Counted from the stretch's first letter, positions 33,941-45,212 are shown. The stretch: 64,000 bases of DNA from Macrotis lagotis (GCF_037893015.1 NC_133662.1:201966009-202030008), one strand, 5' to 3'. Notes: a model not told the origin generated them from the sequence alone. Numbers and translations: made by a program.

Positions 33941-34546
33941 GCTGAAGCAGTTTTGAAAAGACAGAAACGAATCATTGTTGGTAAAACTGAACTGGTACCA
34001 CTGTTCAGGAAAGTTTATGCTAAAAATAAAAGTAACTAAATTTACCCTGTCCTGTGGCTTTGTGGTCACTTAGGAGAGACCCTCTGAGTCCTCCTGTCTA
34101 GAGATCCCACTTCTAGTACTAGGAAGTCAAAAATAGAAAGATCTCACACACTTGTGTGTGAGTAAGCCTAAAACCAAAGTAAATGACTATTGATTGGAAG
34201 ATGATAAATTAATATAATGAAATATTAATATACTACAAGAAATAGTGAATTTTAAGAATGAAGAGAAGTATGGTAAAATTATGAATTCATGCAAAATATG
34301 ATAAGCATAACCAAGAAAACTATGTTAAAAATGGATGAAAATGAATAAAGATGGTTTGACCCTCCCAAAAGAAAATATTCTTCCATTCCTTCATTGAAAA
34401 ATTGTTTTGCTGAAATCTTTTTTTCTTTTAAAGTATTTGTTATAAAAAATGATTTGTTGGGTAATGGGGAGAGAAAGTTATATTACAAAGAAAAATGTGA
34501 GCTAAAATATCATTAAAAATAAGATAAATATTTAAAGACAATTGAT

Positions 34547-34700
34547 AGGGGGCAGCCAAGGGGTGAAGTGGATAGAGCACCGGCCCTGGAATCAGAAGGA
34601 CCTGAGTCCAAATCTGGCCTCATATACTTAATAATTACTTAGTTGTTTGCCCTTGGACAAGTCACTTAACCCTGTTGCCTTGCAAAAACAAAAAACAGAA
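34547..34700 (+). mobile_element. L1-tailed SINE (WSINE1-like)
   Basis: Full-length tRNA-derived SINE: gggcagccaaggggtgaagt, gtggatagagcaccggccct, and ttgccttgcaaaaacaaa at the tail. The 13-base duplication aaagacaattgat at 34534-34546 and 34701-34713 is perfect, and the left junction is TATTT/AAAG, fitting L1 endonuclease. It sits at the end of the older L1. Confidence 0.95.
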
Positions 34701-34783
34701 AAAGACAATTGATGGACATCAACAAATTATAGGATATTACCAATAGTTATTTGCATGTAAGAAGTAACTTAAAACATATCATC

Positions 34784-34943
34784 AGGGTGGGTAGGTGGCA
34801 CAGTGGATAAAGCACCGACCCTGGAGTCAGGAGTACCTGGGTTCAAATCCAACCTCAGACACTTAATAATTACCTAACCATGTGGCCTTGGGCAAGCCAC
34901 TTAACTCCATTGCCTTGCAAAAACCTAAAAACAAAAAAACCCG
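34784..34943 (+). mobile_element. L1-tailed SINE (WSINE1-like)
   Basis: Full-length SINE (taggtggcacagtggataaa, ggagtcaggagtacctgggt, cttgggcaagccacttaact, tail ccttgcaaaaacctaaaaac). Flanks taaaacatatcatc (34770-34783) and taaaagatatcatc (34944-34957) match at 13 of 14. It lies only 83 bases from the previous SINE, in the same orientation. Confidence 0.95.
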
Positions 34944-35066
34944 TAAAAGATATCATCTAGGAAATGTATGTTTCCTTCAGAAAAGAATGTGAGGCATTCT
35001 TTAACCAAGAGTAACAGCTAATGGAAAGAGAGCCAAATGGTTAAACTGATATATGCTATGAATGAT

Positions 35067-35092
35067 GGGGGTGGGGGTGGGGGTGGGAAGGG
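35067..35092 (+). other. Potential G-quadruplex
   Basis: Pattern G5-T-G5-T-G5-T-G3-AA-G3 on the plus strand satisfies the usual four-tract rule with one-base loops. It stands alone in an AT-rich setting with no gene nearby. Confidence 0.8.
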
Positions 35093-35194
35093 AAATGAAC
35101 AAGGAATGAATAAGAACTGAACAAATTGAGAAATCATTAATAGGTTCGTCTCTGAAATGTTGGAAATAACACCCACTTTGGTGAGATAAATCTC

Positions 35195-35216
35195 ATTAAC
35201 TATTGCAATAGTTAAT
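35195..35216. repeat. Perfect 22-base palindrome
   Basis: attaactattg is followed directly by its reverse complement caatagttaat. It is AT-rich and spacer-free, so a cruciform is possible but chance is also plausible. Confidence 0.85.
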
Positions 35217-36781
35217 AGTTTGCAATAAAACATTCACCTGAGATAGTCTGATAAGTTTGTAATTTTTGCTTTGTTTTCCATAATATTTTATTCTCATTGT
35301 TAGATCACAGAGATTTGTGCACAAAGATACTACCATCATTGCCATTGTTTTACTTTCACAGACTGAGGCTGACTACATCTTCCCCTCAAAGTTCTAGGGG
35401 TACCCTTAGAGGGTCACTGAGGGCATCTCTTCTCTAGTAGAATTCACTGATGCCTCTATTCTGTTGTTCTTACCTTTCCTTCTCTTGTCTCCACTGTCAA
35501 CTGCCAATGGTTAATTGGTTAGTTTAGCCAATTAACATCAATTAGCTTTTGCAAAAGAATACTTACCATGAAGATATAGCAAGAACAGAAGTACAAATAT
35601 TTCACCCCTCCAATACTTGGGGACACATTTTCTCCTACACCACCTCAGTCCCCAAGGAGATTGGGCTCAGATTTAGCACAGTCCATAGTAAATAGATTGT
35701 TAAATCTACATCTCTGCTGTTGCTGTGCTAGGTCAAACAGACCTCACCAGGCTTTATTCCTCCTCATCTACTTCTTTTTTCTTTTTTTTAAATCCAAAAT
35801 AATTAAAGATCCCCATCTACTTTCTAACAGATTTCACATGAATTTCAGGTGTAAAGACACCTAGATTTCTGGTGTCTTGTTCTTCTAAACTTTTGAAGTT
35901 CCTCCAGTCTCTACCTGAAAGCAGAAGAGTGGATAAAACAGAGACAGCAATGATAATAAGGTTGCGCACACTTGACTTGATGCTAGCTCTGGGCGTGAGA
36001 GACTCTCTGAGGCCTTTCCTCCAACTTTCTTCTAGTGAGGTCCACCATATCACCTCCTTTTTGTCCCAGTGCTGGCCAATGGGAAAGAAAACACCTTGAA
36101 TGTTGAATGCATTATCAGTTTCGACTCAGCAACCAATCTCAACATTCCTCTTCTTCATGTGGTAATGAGACCAGAAATAGTCAAAATACCACTCTGGGTA
36201 CTCTGAATTGGATAGCAGAACTTTCATATTACATACAACCATGCTTTTCTTGAAAGAGGCTCTCCTGGTCCCTCCCCAAAGGGGAATGCATGAGCCAGGC
36301 ATGCTGTGCATGTTCACTGGCTGCCTATTACATTCATTGCCAAGTCTGAATCACCTAATATCAAGAGAAGCCAGAAAAGTACTTTTTTACAGAAATTTTT
36401 ATTGATTAGAAACTAGTGATGGATTTTGTGACCTTGAGAAGTTTTATAAACATTGCTTTCTCAACTATAAATGAGCTATTAAACTTACTTTTTTATTTTA
36501 CAGAAACAGTATAATAGATTTAAATTAAGATATGAAAGGGACCTTAGAAAGATATATAGGAAGCCCTATACACAGAATCTTAGAAATGGAAGGAACTGTA
36601 TTTGTCCTCTGATTTCCCATCTATATTGTTTTCATTACACTGAATTGTACTCCAAAGATATTATTAAAGGTGATAAAGATAGAATTTTATTAATAAAAAA
36701 ATATTATTCTTCTCCACAAGTTAAGATGAAGAAAAATAGCTCTTAGTACTTCCACTTTTTCAAAATAATAGTACATATAAG

Positions 36782-36832
<51 letters not shown>

Positions 36833-37684
36833 AATGCATGCAAGCATGCTAAGGTATCCTGGAGTAAATTCCAAAACTTGAAATTTTTATGGAAACTATA
36901 AATAACATGAGCCTTATGTCATCTATTGTGTAGTTATGGTTTCCTGTCCAAGGGAAAAAAGAAAGTATTTTGACTCTGTGCTTCACATATGGAATAAATA
37001 GAGATTCTTTTTGCCAAGTATAAAGATCTATTTTCCTAGGTAACTATATAGTCAGAGTATTTTTGTGGTTGACTTTTCATATCTCTGACATTGTGGAAAG
37101 AATATTTAAGTCAATAAGATTCTAAAAGCAGCATAATAGTTACTTGCCATTGGCTATTACATAGCAGCCTTACAATAATAGTATAGTTCAGTTACTTATG
37201 TTTCCAAAAAGATGCTATATTGTTAACTATTAATACCTGGGGAACATAGTAATAGTAAAAAAAAATGACTTGCAAATTCTTCATTGTCTAACACCTAGCA
37301 CAGTGACTAGTACATAGTAAACACTTTTAATATACATTTGGTAATTGATTGTCCAAGACAATAAACACCATAAGAACATGACAACTTGGTCAAATTACCT
37401 TCCCTTTGTACAAAGTGAATTTCAACTCCTTCCATTCCTCAGACTTTGGTGGCAGATATATTTCAAATGGATTATAGTCATCCTAGAAGTGAAGGTTTTT
37501 CTTTATGTTTATTATGTTTTCTTATAGAATTATATGAGCAACAGATATTCATTTACTAACTGGAGACAAATGGAAAAAGATTTAAAGTTAGAAATTAATT
37601 CATTAAGCATTTATTTGGACTTCCTTCAGATGTCTATCCTTTAATACATCAAAAATCTGTGATGTTTGTAGTGACAGAGGGGTG
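35217..37684. other. No gene recognised, 2.5 kb
   Basis: No host exon or RNA gene. A (TG)20 microsatellite lies at 36786-36826. Text at 37285-37345 (cctagcacagtgactagtac) looks like a decayed L2 3' terminus. The stretch at 35270-36100 has moderate GC and even base use, possibly an unrecognised repeat; I do not assign it. Confidence 0.45.
36786..36826. repeat. (TG)20 microsatellite
   Basis: About 41 bases of uninterrupted TG/GT followed by tatgtgcaatgcatg. Confidence 0.97.
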
Positions 37685-38560
37685 ATTCTTGTCCTTTACT
37701 CTTGAAGAAGACCAAAATGACATTCCTATGTCAGGATCAAGATATAGTGTGTCTCACTGAGGCTGATCAGAACAATATGAGCCATGAAAGCTCTACCACT
37801 GATCAAGTACAAATAGTCTACATGAAAGCTTGGAGTGGAGAAATCTCTAAATGTAAGCATCTCACATTTCTTTTGAGCTTCTAATTCTGCTTTGCTCATA
37901 AAGCATAACCCCTTATTTGATGTGGGCATGCCATGCTGGGCAGTCCTTTACCAGTGTCTCCTATGACACACAATTAATTCCGAAGTTCTTTAGGAAGATC
38001 TTGAGAGTGTCCTTGTATCATTTCTTCTGACTTCCATTGGAGTGCTTGCCTTATGTGAGCACTTTGAAAAATAGTCATTTCAGCAAACATACATTTGGCA
38101 TTCAAACAATATGAAAAGTCCATCAGAACTGTACTCTTTGCAGTGGAGCTGGGATGCTTGGAAGTTTAAGTCAAGAAAAGACCTGTCTCTAGTACCTTCT
38201 CTTGTCAGGTGATCTTCAAAATCTTCCTTAGACAATTTAAATAGAAGTGATTCAGTTTCCTGGCATGGCACTAGAAGACTATCCAGATTTCAGAGGTATG
38301 CAACAAGAAGTCAATCCAATGGTTCTATAGAGCTTTGGTTTGGTAAGCAATCCAATACCTCTTCTATACTTTTCTTCAAAGCCTCTCAAACACTGAACTA
38401 ACTCTGGTGATGTTTGCATCAACTTCACCATCTATGTGTACATCCCTGGAAAGCATACTGCTAAGGTATATAAACTTATCTGCAGTATTCAAAATTTCTC
38501 AAAATTGCTGTAATCAATAGTTCCATGTGTGGATGATATGGTGAGTAATGTCCCACACAA
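37685..38560 (-). mobile_element. RTE-clade LINE 3' end (minus strand)
   Basis: The minus strand encodes C-terminal RTE reverse transcriptase: text such as ctagtgccatgccaggaaac (complement) gives an HARKLNRFH-like motif, and the plus strand has attccgaagttctttaggaa, gagtgtccttgtatcatttc, gtgtacatccctggaaagca. The left end, ctcttgaagaagaccaaaat, is the RTE 3' tail that MAR1-type SINEs share. A 63-codon minus-strand frame at 38080-38271 is a remnant of the coding region. Start of the element is missing (5' truncation near 38560). Confidence 0.8.
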
Positions 38561-38600
38561 ATAAAGGTCATAAACACTTAACAACATAATAGTATTTGAG

Positions 38601-38741
38601 GGGCAGCTAGGTAGCATAGTGGATAAAGCATGGGCCCTGGAGTCAGAAGTACCTGGGTTCAAATCCAGTCTCAGACACTTAATAATTACCTAGCTGTGTG
38701 GCCTTGGGCAAGCCACTTTACCCCATTTGCCTTGCAAAAAA
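38601..38741 (+). mobile_element. L1-tailed SINE (WSINE1-like)
   Basis: Full-length SINE starting gggcagctaggtagcatagt and ending ccttgcaaaaaaa. The 13-base duplication aatagtatttgag (38588-38600 and 38742-38754) is perfect, so the insertion is fairly young. Confidence 0.95.
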
Positions 38742-38922
38742 AATAGTATTTGAGAGTTGCCTTTGCAAAGTAAACAAACAAGCAAACATTAATTCATAAA
38801 GAATCCAAGTAACCTGTAGCAAATGGATAAATAGACTCTAAAAATACAACCAGGTTAGTATAAATTTATACTTATCTAATATAGTACATCAATGAGTCCT
38901 TCCTCAAAGTCTTTGTTGCTAG

Positions 38923-39030
38923 GGGCAGCTAGATAGGCCATTGGATAGAGTACTGGGTCTGAAGTCATTAACTTTGTGATTCTGGGCAAGTCACTTAACC
39001 CTGTTTGCTTCAGTTTCCTCACCAAGATGA
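38923..39030 (+). mobile_element. tRNA-derived SINE head
   Basis: ggggcagctagataggccat, tggatagagtactgggtctg, and gattctgggcaagtcactta mark the SINE head and central part, lacking the segment with box B. It runs into the Y-core repeat at 39040-39430. Confidence 0.75.
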
Positions 39031-39039
39031 ACAGCAATG

Positions 39040-39430
39040 ACCTAGGATGCAGTGGCATCCTGGATGACTTTGGCATCTTTGATGTCAGATCAAGTTCTAA
39101 CCATAATTCTTACTTCAACTGTCTTCTTGGCTATTGAGAATAAATTTTTCTCATCTGTCCATTTCACTGAAGGAAATCTTCACTTGCTTGGGGTAGCCAT
39201 CCTCCTAACTTACCAATGGGTTTGTGGCCTATTCATTGCCCTCAACTCAGTTTAGCCAGTTTTCTAAGATGGCTTACTGGGGTATGGCCACTGAGCATTG
39301 CTACAGGTACTTGGAACCACAGTTGAGAGTTGGGTGCCAGGTAGATACCAAAGGTGAATGAACAGCCCTAAAAAAGGATTTGGCAGAGATGCTGGTCCTC
39401 CTTGAACCTCTCATATACCCCTGGTATCAA
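39040..39430 (+). repeat. Dispersed Y-core repeat, copy 1
   Basis: Contains tggcatctttgatgtcagat, tcttcacttgcttggggtag, caactcagtttagccagttt and gatgctggtcctccttgaac. A second copy lies at 40200-40535 in the same orientation. Likely a marsupial SINE body related to the RTE-tailed SINEs. Family name unknown to me. Confidence 0.65.
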
Positions 39431-40029
39431 ATTCAACTGACTTGGAAGAAAGAACAAGAAGAAAAAGTTTAAAAATCAATGAAAAATATGATTTAAAAAA
39501 TCATAGAAACTATTTCAAGAAATCATCAGTGAAAGTGATCTAACTCTATTTGAAAAAAAGGGTGAAATAAAATGAAAAGAATTAATAACTTCCTGAGACA
39601 GGGCCACTCAGAATTTGTCACTTCTTATACACCAAGCAATAGGTTAACATGTGGCTAAAAGCAGCTTTATTTCCAAAGGACGAAGAAAGGAATCAATAAA
39701 TCAGAGGCCTTCAAAAGTTCAAGAGAAGCTCTGGGCTCATTCTCTCTAAGATAGCTCTTGTAGTCTCATTCAATCTTGTTAAATATGGATGATAAGCATA
39801 TAAATGAGACTGAGTGCGATTAAACAGAAAAACTGGGAAAGAGTAGTGTCAAAAAAAGTTACAGAGAATATGCTATTTGATGAAACATATGGATTTGGGA
39901 AAAAACCATCCAATTTTTTCAATTCTGAGATTTTTGGCAAATACAGAAAACAGCTTTTATTGAGTCATTGATGGGTCAGAAACCAGATTCCAAATGGTTG
40001 AGGAGTGAGCAAGAGGAGAGAGTAGTAGA
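39431..40029. other. No gene recognised
   Basis: AT-rich with A-rich runs; no coding signal or named repeat. Confidence 0.45.
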
Positions 40030-40535
40030 GCCATTTGCTGTTCATTCTATGTTTCAAAGAGGACAAATAGAACCAAGGATAATATCTTGACATGTGTATG
40101 AATTAGATATAAGTGAGGCACAGTTGCACAAAGTCATCAGTCTCATTCTCTCTTCCAGAATCATCAAAGTCCAGTGGTGAGACAAAAGAAAGGATGACTG
40201 GTGATGTCCTGAGTTGTAATGAATAATCTTGGCATTTTTGATGTCTGACCAAGCTCCATGTATTCCCCAGTGCCTGCTTCCATCACCTTCCTGGCCTCCA
40301 TTTCACCAGGGAAAATCTTCAGTTTAACTCACCAATAGCTTTGGGACCTGTTGGTTAACTCAACTTGGTTTAGCCCATCTACCAAGATGGTTTTACCAAG
40401 GTGTAGGTGAAAGGGTTTTTACCAGGTTGGGTGAAAGGTGGACACAAAAGGTGGATGAGTAGTCCTGCAAAGGACTCAGCAAGCCCTCAAACTAGAGGTG
40501 CTAGTACTCCCTAAACACCCCCATTTAACCCATAG
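40030..40535 (-). mobile_element. RTE-tailed SINE with Y core (minus strand)
   Basis: Left part is antisense RTE/MAR1 tail: tttcaaagaggacaaataga, cagtctcattctctcttcca, aaaggatgactggtgatg. It is followed by the Y core: ttggcatttttgatgtctga, gcctccatttcaccagggaa, actcaacttggtttagccca, gtcctgcaaaggactcagca. As a minus-strand element its order is Y core then RTE tail. Confidence 0.7.
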
Positions 40536-40937
40536 GCAATTTAAGTAAAGTGTTGTTAACATTTTTCCCCTCTAAGTTTGACTAAGGAAGATAAGAGATG
40601 TAGGATCATGGTTGAGGGAATGGTAGATTCTAGTGAAGCTTTTTTTTTTTTTTTAGATTAGAGAGGCCTGGAGATGTTTGAAAGTGGTTGGAAAGGAACA
40701 AGTAGATGGAGAGGTATTGAATTTTAAAGAGTAAAAGGGGATAATTGAAGAACAATCTTCTGAGATCAGGGGCACACATAGAGGGAATGACCTTGACAAG
40801 GAGAAGGACCGTTTCATTATCAAAGATTAGAGGAAAGGAAAAGAGAATTGGAATTTATGTCAAAGGATTTCAAAATGAAATGAAGGTAAGAAGGGAGAAC
40901 TATTGGAAAATGTCCAGATTTCTTTCTTGGTTTTCTT

Positions 40938-41072
40938 TTTGGCAAGGCAGTTGGGATTAAGTGACTTGCCCAGGGTCACACAGCTCATAAACATCAAGTG
41001 TTAGATTTGTTCTTAGTTCCTCCTGACCTTAGAGCTGGTACTTTTTCTACTGCATCACCTATTTATCCCCAA
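40938..41072 (-). mobile_element. tRNA-derived SINE (minus strand)
   Basis: ttggcaaggcagttgggatt, aagtgacttgcccagggtca, cacagctcataaacatcaag and a decayed head ending gcatcacctatttatcccc. No clear duplication around it. Confidence 0.88.
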
Positions 41073-41197
41073 ATTTTCTTATTGAAATAAGAAGTCCTCA
41101 AATAAGAGTATGGAGAGCAAGGAGAGTAACTTACACTTTCTAGGCAACTACCTCTGGGAGGCTAAAGGAGAGGAGATAAGGATTGGAATACCTTTTT

Positions 41198-41341
41198 TTT
41201 TTTTTTGCAAGGCAGTGGGATTAAGTGGCTTGCCCAAGGCCACACAGCTAGGTCATTATTAAGTGTCTGAGGCTGGATTTCAACTCAGGTACTCCTGACT
41301 CCAGGGCTGGTGTTTTATCCACTGCACCACCTAGCCACATC
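41198..41341 (-). mobile_element. L1-tailed SINE (minus strand)
   Basis: A T-run (complement of the tail), then ttgcaaggcagtgggattaa, gtggcttgcccaaggccaca, gtactcctgactccagggct, and the head complement gcaccacctagccaca. Flanks tggaataccttttt at 41184-41197 and 41342-41355 match, the left one merging with the T-run. Confidence 0.93.
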
Positions 41342-41430
41342 TGGAATACCTTTTTAGAGGAATAGGATAGGGAATCATTTAAGGAGAAATAAAGAATAAC
41401 CTTGCTGCAAGATTATCTACTAGCCATTAC

Positions 41431-42039
41431 CAAGTACTGCTTTAAAATGTTTGACATTATATATGTTTTCTTTTAGTATTTCAGTATTAACTTCTTTTGA
41501 GAAAGTGGTATCATACAGCAAAAGAACAAAACATCATGTTTCTAATAAAATTGCTTCAGAGAAATAAAATCAGTGGTTCTTTTAACACTAATTCTTCTAA
41601 AAAGTCTTGCATCCTGTCTGAAGATAAATTACTAATTAACTGAAATTTAGAACTTCAGACCAGCTGAATGTTTTAAATGAAATAAAAGAAATCTTTAAAA
41701 TCTATCAGATAGGTGGCAGCCTTCATAACTATTGAAAAGTCCCCTCCTAGATCCTGTGGTAAGCCACAGTGGTGTTTTTAAATACCTGTTAAACAGAAAG
41801 TTGTGGTTTAAATTAGTAATCACATGAGAAATGAGAAGTCTTCAGTGTGAATAACCTATATCTTAGAGTATCCCTTGCTAAATAGTATCTTAATATATAG
41901 TTTGTATTATGTAATTTATAAATTAAGAACACAGATTCAATATTATATAACCTTTTGTAATGGAATTTTTAATCTCTAAATTCTAATTTGGGTGAGAAAA
42001 TAGAATATCTAAACTAAAAAATATTCACTATTCTTAATA
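41431..42039. other. No gene recognised
   Basis: AT-rich, unassigned. Confidence 0.45.
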
Positions 42040-42225
42040 CTCTCTTCCACTGCAACATCTACCGGCTGTGTGACCCAAGGTGAGTAACTTACACTTTCTA
42101 GGCAACTACCTGAGACTATCCATGGCAGAGAAGATGTTGACTTATTGGTTGATGGAACTTCCCCCTTTAGGTTTCCCTATACCAATGACATCACCGTTTC
42201 AGTCACTATCCTAATACTCTTTTTA
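42040..42225 (+). mobile_element. Older marsupial SINE
   Basis: ctaccggctgtgtgacccaa, ggcaactacctgagactatc, ggcagagaagatgttgactt, and tttccctataccaatgacat follow an older marsupial tRNA-derived SINE with a distinct 3' half. Its first part shares 30 identical bases with 41124-41153. Confidence 0.65.
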
Positions 42226-42504
42226 CCTAAATGACTGTGTTAACAGACTGACCTGCAACCTCTTAGTTCTGAGATACTTATGGCACATTTACTTGCTTTC
42301 CAAGGAGATGTCAAGTGAAAAATTTTCCAGTAGTAGTAATAATGCATTTTTCAAAGCATCCTGCTGATGCAGCTCATCTCCATCTAAGATTTGCCTCATT
42401 ACTCAGGGATAAAGGAGTCCTCAAAGAGCTCTAATTCTAGTAGAACAATGTAACACATGAGTGTGGTGGCCAGAGGAAACTATTTTGGTTTATGTTGTTA
42501 TTTA

Positions 42505-42765
42505 TTATCATACTTTGTTATTATTTATTGAGTCATATCTGAATTTCTGTGACCCCATTTGGGGTTTTCTTGACAAAAATAATGGGATGTTTTGTGATTT
42601 CCTTCTCCAGCTCATTTTACAGATGAGGAAATTGAGGCAAAGAGAGTTAAATGACTTAGCCAGCATCACATAGCCAGGAAGTGTCTGAGCCTAGATTTGA
42701 ACTCAGGTTCTTTTGACTCCAGTGCCAGGGATCTATCTACTGTGCCACCTAGCTGCCCATAACGT
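42505..42765 (-). mobile_element. MON1-type CORE-SINE (minus strand)
   Basis: tgaatttctgtgaccccatt, tggggttttcttgacaaaaa, ctccagctcattttacagat, gaggaaattgaggcaaagag, atttgaactcaggttctttt and ctactgtgccacctagctgc. Full-length with an RTE/BovB-like 3' end at the left (gagtcatatctgaatt). Confidence 0.92.
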
Positions 42766-43279
42766 ACTTTTCATTTGTTTGAACTTTTTTGATGTTATAT
42801 TCTAGACCATCACAGGAATTATAAGTGGAGACAAAGAACAATAGATTGCTTTTCTTTGAGTTTACCAATGGTTTCTTCATACGAGTCTGTGTAGTGCTCA
42901 ACGATTTGTCATGGATTCTTTTGTTAGTCTGGTGAAACCTATAGATTTCTTCTCAGAATAATGTCATTAAATGAATAAAAAAGTATATAAAAATAGACAA
43001 ATATTGATATATAGTTGTCAAATTTTTTTTAACAAGTTCATAAACTTTAGGATAGGAATCCCTGTTTCAGAGCTAATGATGGTAGCCTGAATGATGGGTC
43101 CAGGAGGAGGCAAAAAAAGATGTAATTATACCAGACACTGGATGCCAAGGAAATGGGCCCCCTTCAATTCTTCCTCTGGTTGCCAACACTCAATTCTTTG
43201 ACCTTTTGTGGAGGTTCTTCTTCTTCTTCTTAATGTATTTTTGCCTTTCTTTCTCTTGTTCATTCATTTAGCAAATATT

Positions 43280-43485
43280 TGTTGTTATTGTTGAGTCATT
43301 TTTCAGTTGTGTCTGACTCTTGATAACCTCATTGGGAGTTTCCACTTCCTTCTCAAGTTCATTTTTGTTGATAAGGAAATTGAGGCAAAAAAGGGTTAAG
43401 TGACTTGCCCAGAGTGATATTGATTAGAAGTATCTGAGTTAAGATTTGAACTCAGTAAGATGAGTCTTCCAATGAGCATAGCACT
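43280..43485 (-). mobile_element. MON1-type CORE-SINE (minus strand)
   Basis: ttgttgagtcatttttcagt, tgtctgactcttgataacct, ttccttctcaagttcatttt, aggaaattgaggcaaaaaag, and gttaagtgacttgcccagag. The tRNA head at the right is decayed after gaactcagtaagatgag. Confidence 0.88.
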
Positions 43486-43737
43486 ATTCTAGGTGCTGGT
43501 ACTGGGAAAAGATTCAGACAACTCTCTCTATGTGGATATAACATTTGCATTAACATTCCAAAATTTTCCTTCCATGAGTCTCCCTTTCCTCCCTTAAATT
43601 CTTTCAAATCTTGAGTTTAGAGTGAACCAGTTCAATTTTTATACTGCCTTCTACCCTATATACTACTCAATTACATTCTTGTACAGAGAACTGGTCAGTA
43701 ATGACCTTGAGGCACTATAAGATTCAGAATCATTAAT

Positions 43738-43990
43738 GCAGCTAGGTGATGCATTGAAGAGAGCCCTGCATTTGGGTAAAGAGTGCAAATACTACCTTAG
43801 GCCCTTGGTAATTGTATGGCACACCATTTAACTTCTGACTTAGTTTCCTTCTCAGAAAATTTGGGAATACTAGCACTTACTTCACAGTGTTGTTGGCAGG
43901 ATCAAATGAAATAAAAGTTATAAAATAATGAGAACAAATAACATATGTAAACCATAAAGAGTTATACAAATGCTATCTATTGTTATGATA
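43738..43990 (+). mobile_element. MIR-type SINE
   Basis: gcagctaggtgatgcattga, accatttaacttctgactta, tcacagtgttgttggcagga, tcaaatgaaataaaagttat, and aatgctatctattgttatga follow a MIR/THER element to its 3' end. Confidence 0.75.
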
Positions 43991-45164
43991 TTATATGTAA
44001 TAAGGCAGGAAAGTGAAAAACACTAAAGAAAATAACTTGAACAAATATTGCAACAAAAAGAAAAGGATTTTCTTGCTAATATTACTTTAAAAATACAATT
44101 AATCAGCATGTCCTATTCCTTAGTCACAGGACTAACACCTTTTCTCAATATAATGATACCTGTGATATGAGACTTCAGAATGGGAATTTAGTGAAAAACA
44201 AGTGATTAAATAGCATAGCAAATTTTTAGTTACAATTTTAAAATTTCCTAAACTAAAATAAAGCTACAAATTTATATTTTTGTCACCTATTAATTTCAGG
44301 TTTTTTTGACATTATTTATCTTGGCCTGCCTTAAAAATATAGTATGACTTTTTAACTGTCCATTTCAATAAAACAGTTTATCCCCTTACTGTCTAGTTAT
44401 TTAACTATATTGATATGTCATCATCTTCTCCATCTACTTTGCAGTCTTCTCTTCCCCAGTGACAAAGATAAGTTCTTTAATAAAGGTTAACTTAGGGTTG
44501 CCATGTCATAACAAAAGCAACTTGTGGCAATGTCCCAGAGGAGAGATGTTACAGACAATTCTTGATTTTCTGGGGTAATAGATAATGGTGCTACCTTTAT
44601 AGTATTTATTACATCATGCATCATATTCTGTGATATCTTAAAGAAAAAAATGATAGTATGATGCTTTAGACTCTGGCAAAAAAAATCTCAAAATAGTGAA
44701 GAATATTAAAATGAATAATAGGTTCAGGAAACTGAAGTTCAACTAAACCCTTACAGTCAGGTAGATCTCAGTTCCCAGTTCTATTTATGGTGTCTAACCT
44801 GCTCACTGCTCTAATAGGTAATGATACTTACTAGTGAAATACATATACACAATTGGGTAGCTTTGAGTTTATTTAAGTCATGTTTTATATATTATACAAA
44901 CCATACAATCATGGCTTTGTATCTCATACAACTCTTATTTATACCATAACTTTCATTTCCTGTTAGTCTATGATTAGAATTTAAAATTCCATAGTTTCTA
45001 ATGGAAATGATAAGTGACATATAAGTATATTGTCAAACTAAGGTGTAAAAATTGATATCTTTCCTGACCCATAACAGAAATAAAAGTTTTCCTAAAAAGA
45101 AAAATACCTTGGCTAAATAGGAATTTTAATAAAGTTTTATCCTTCAAACTGTTGATGTCTGGTT
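43991..45164. other. No gene recognised
   Basis: AT-rich with no assigned repeat or coding signal. Confidence 0.45.
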
Positions 45165-45212
45165 AAGCCATTTCAGTGAAAATCATTTCAATGGATCTCA
45201 CTGAAATGGCTT
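45165..45212. repeat. Perfect 15-bp inverted repeat (hairpin)
   Basis: aagccatttcagtga at 45165-45179 pairs exactly with tcactgaaatggctt at 45198-45212, leaving an 18-base loop. There is no T-run or gene context to make it a terminator. Confidence 0.85.

Larger units (their letters stand above)
30300..34533 (+). mobile_element. L1 3' portion, split by HAL1-like insert
   Basis: Left part (30300-30774) carries L1 ORF2 C-terminal and 3' UTR text: tcttttgcagaaacaaaatc, gaactggaaaaaaatcacaa, ataactctgtggtttcattt, aaattggtaaagatcacaaa. Right part (33941-34533) continues with tgaactggtaccactgttca, ttgattggaagatgataaat and an L1-like terminus. About 35 bases are tandemly duplicated at 30471-30545. 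The whole is decayed; the insert between 30787 and 33928 came later. Confidence 0.75.
40560..41430 (-). mobile_element. L2 LINE fragment holding two SINEs (minus strand)
   Basis: Purine-rich plus strand with ggagaggtattgaattttaa, gggcacacatagagggaatg, accttgacaaggagaaggac, gaggctaaaggagaggagat resembles the complement of L2 ORF2 (upstream of RT). Two minus-strand SINEs interrupt it. The L2 call rests on remembered consensus. Confidence 0.55.

Noticed and set aside
35270-36100. Possible LTR-type repeat
   Set aside because: Base composition and an A-rich patch looked repeat-like, but I found no terminal repeats, primer-binding site or coding trace, so I leave it unassigned.
45165-45212. Transcription terminator
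   Set aside because: A stable stem is present, but there is no T-run, no bacterial context and no upstream gene.
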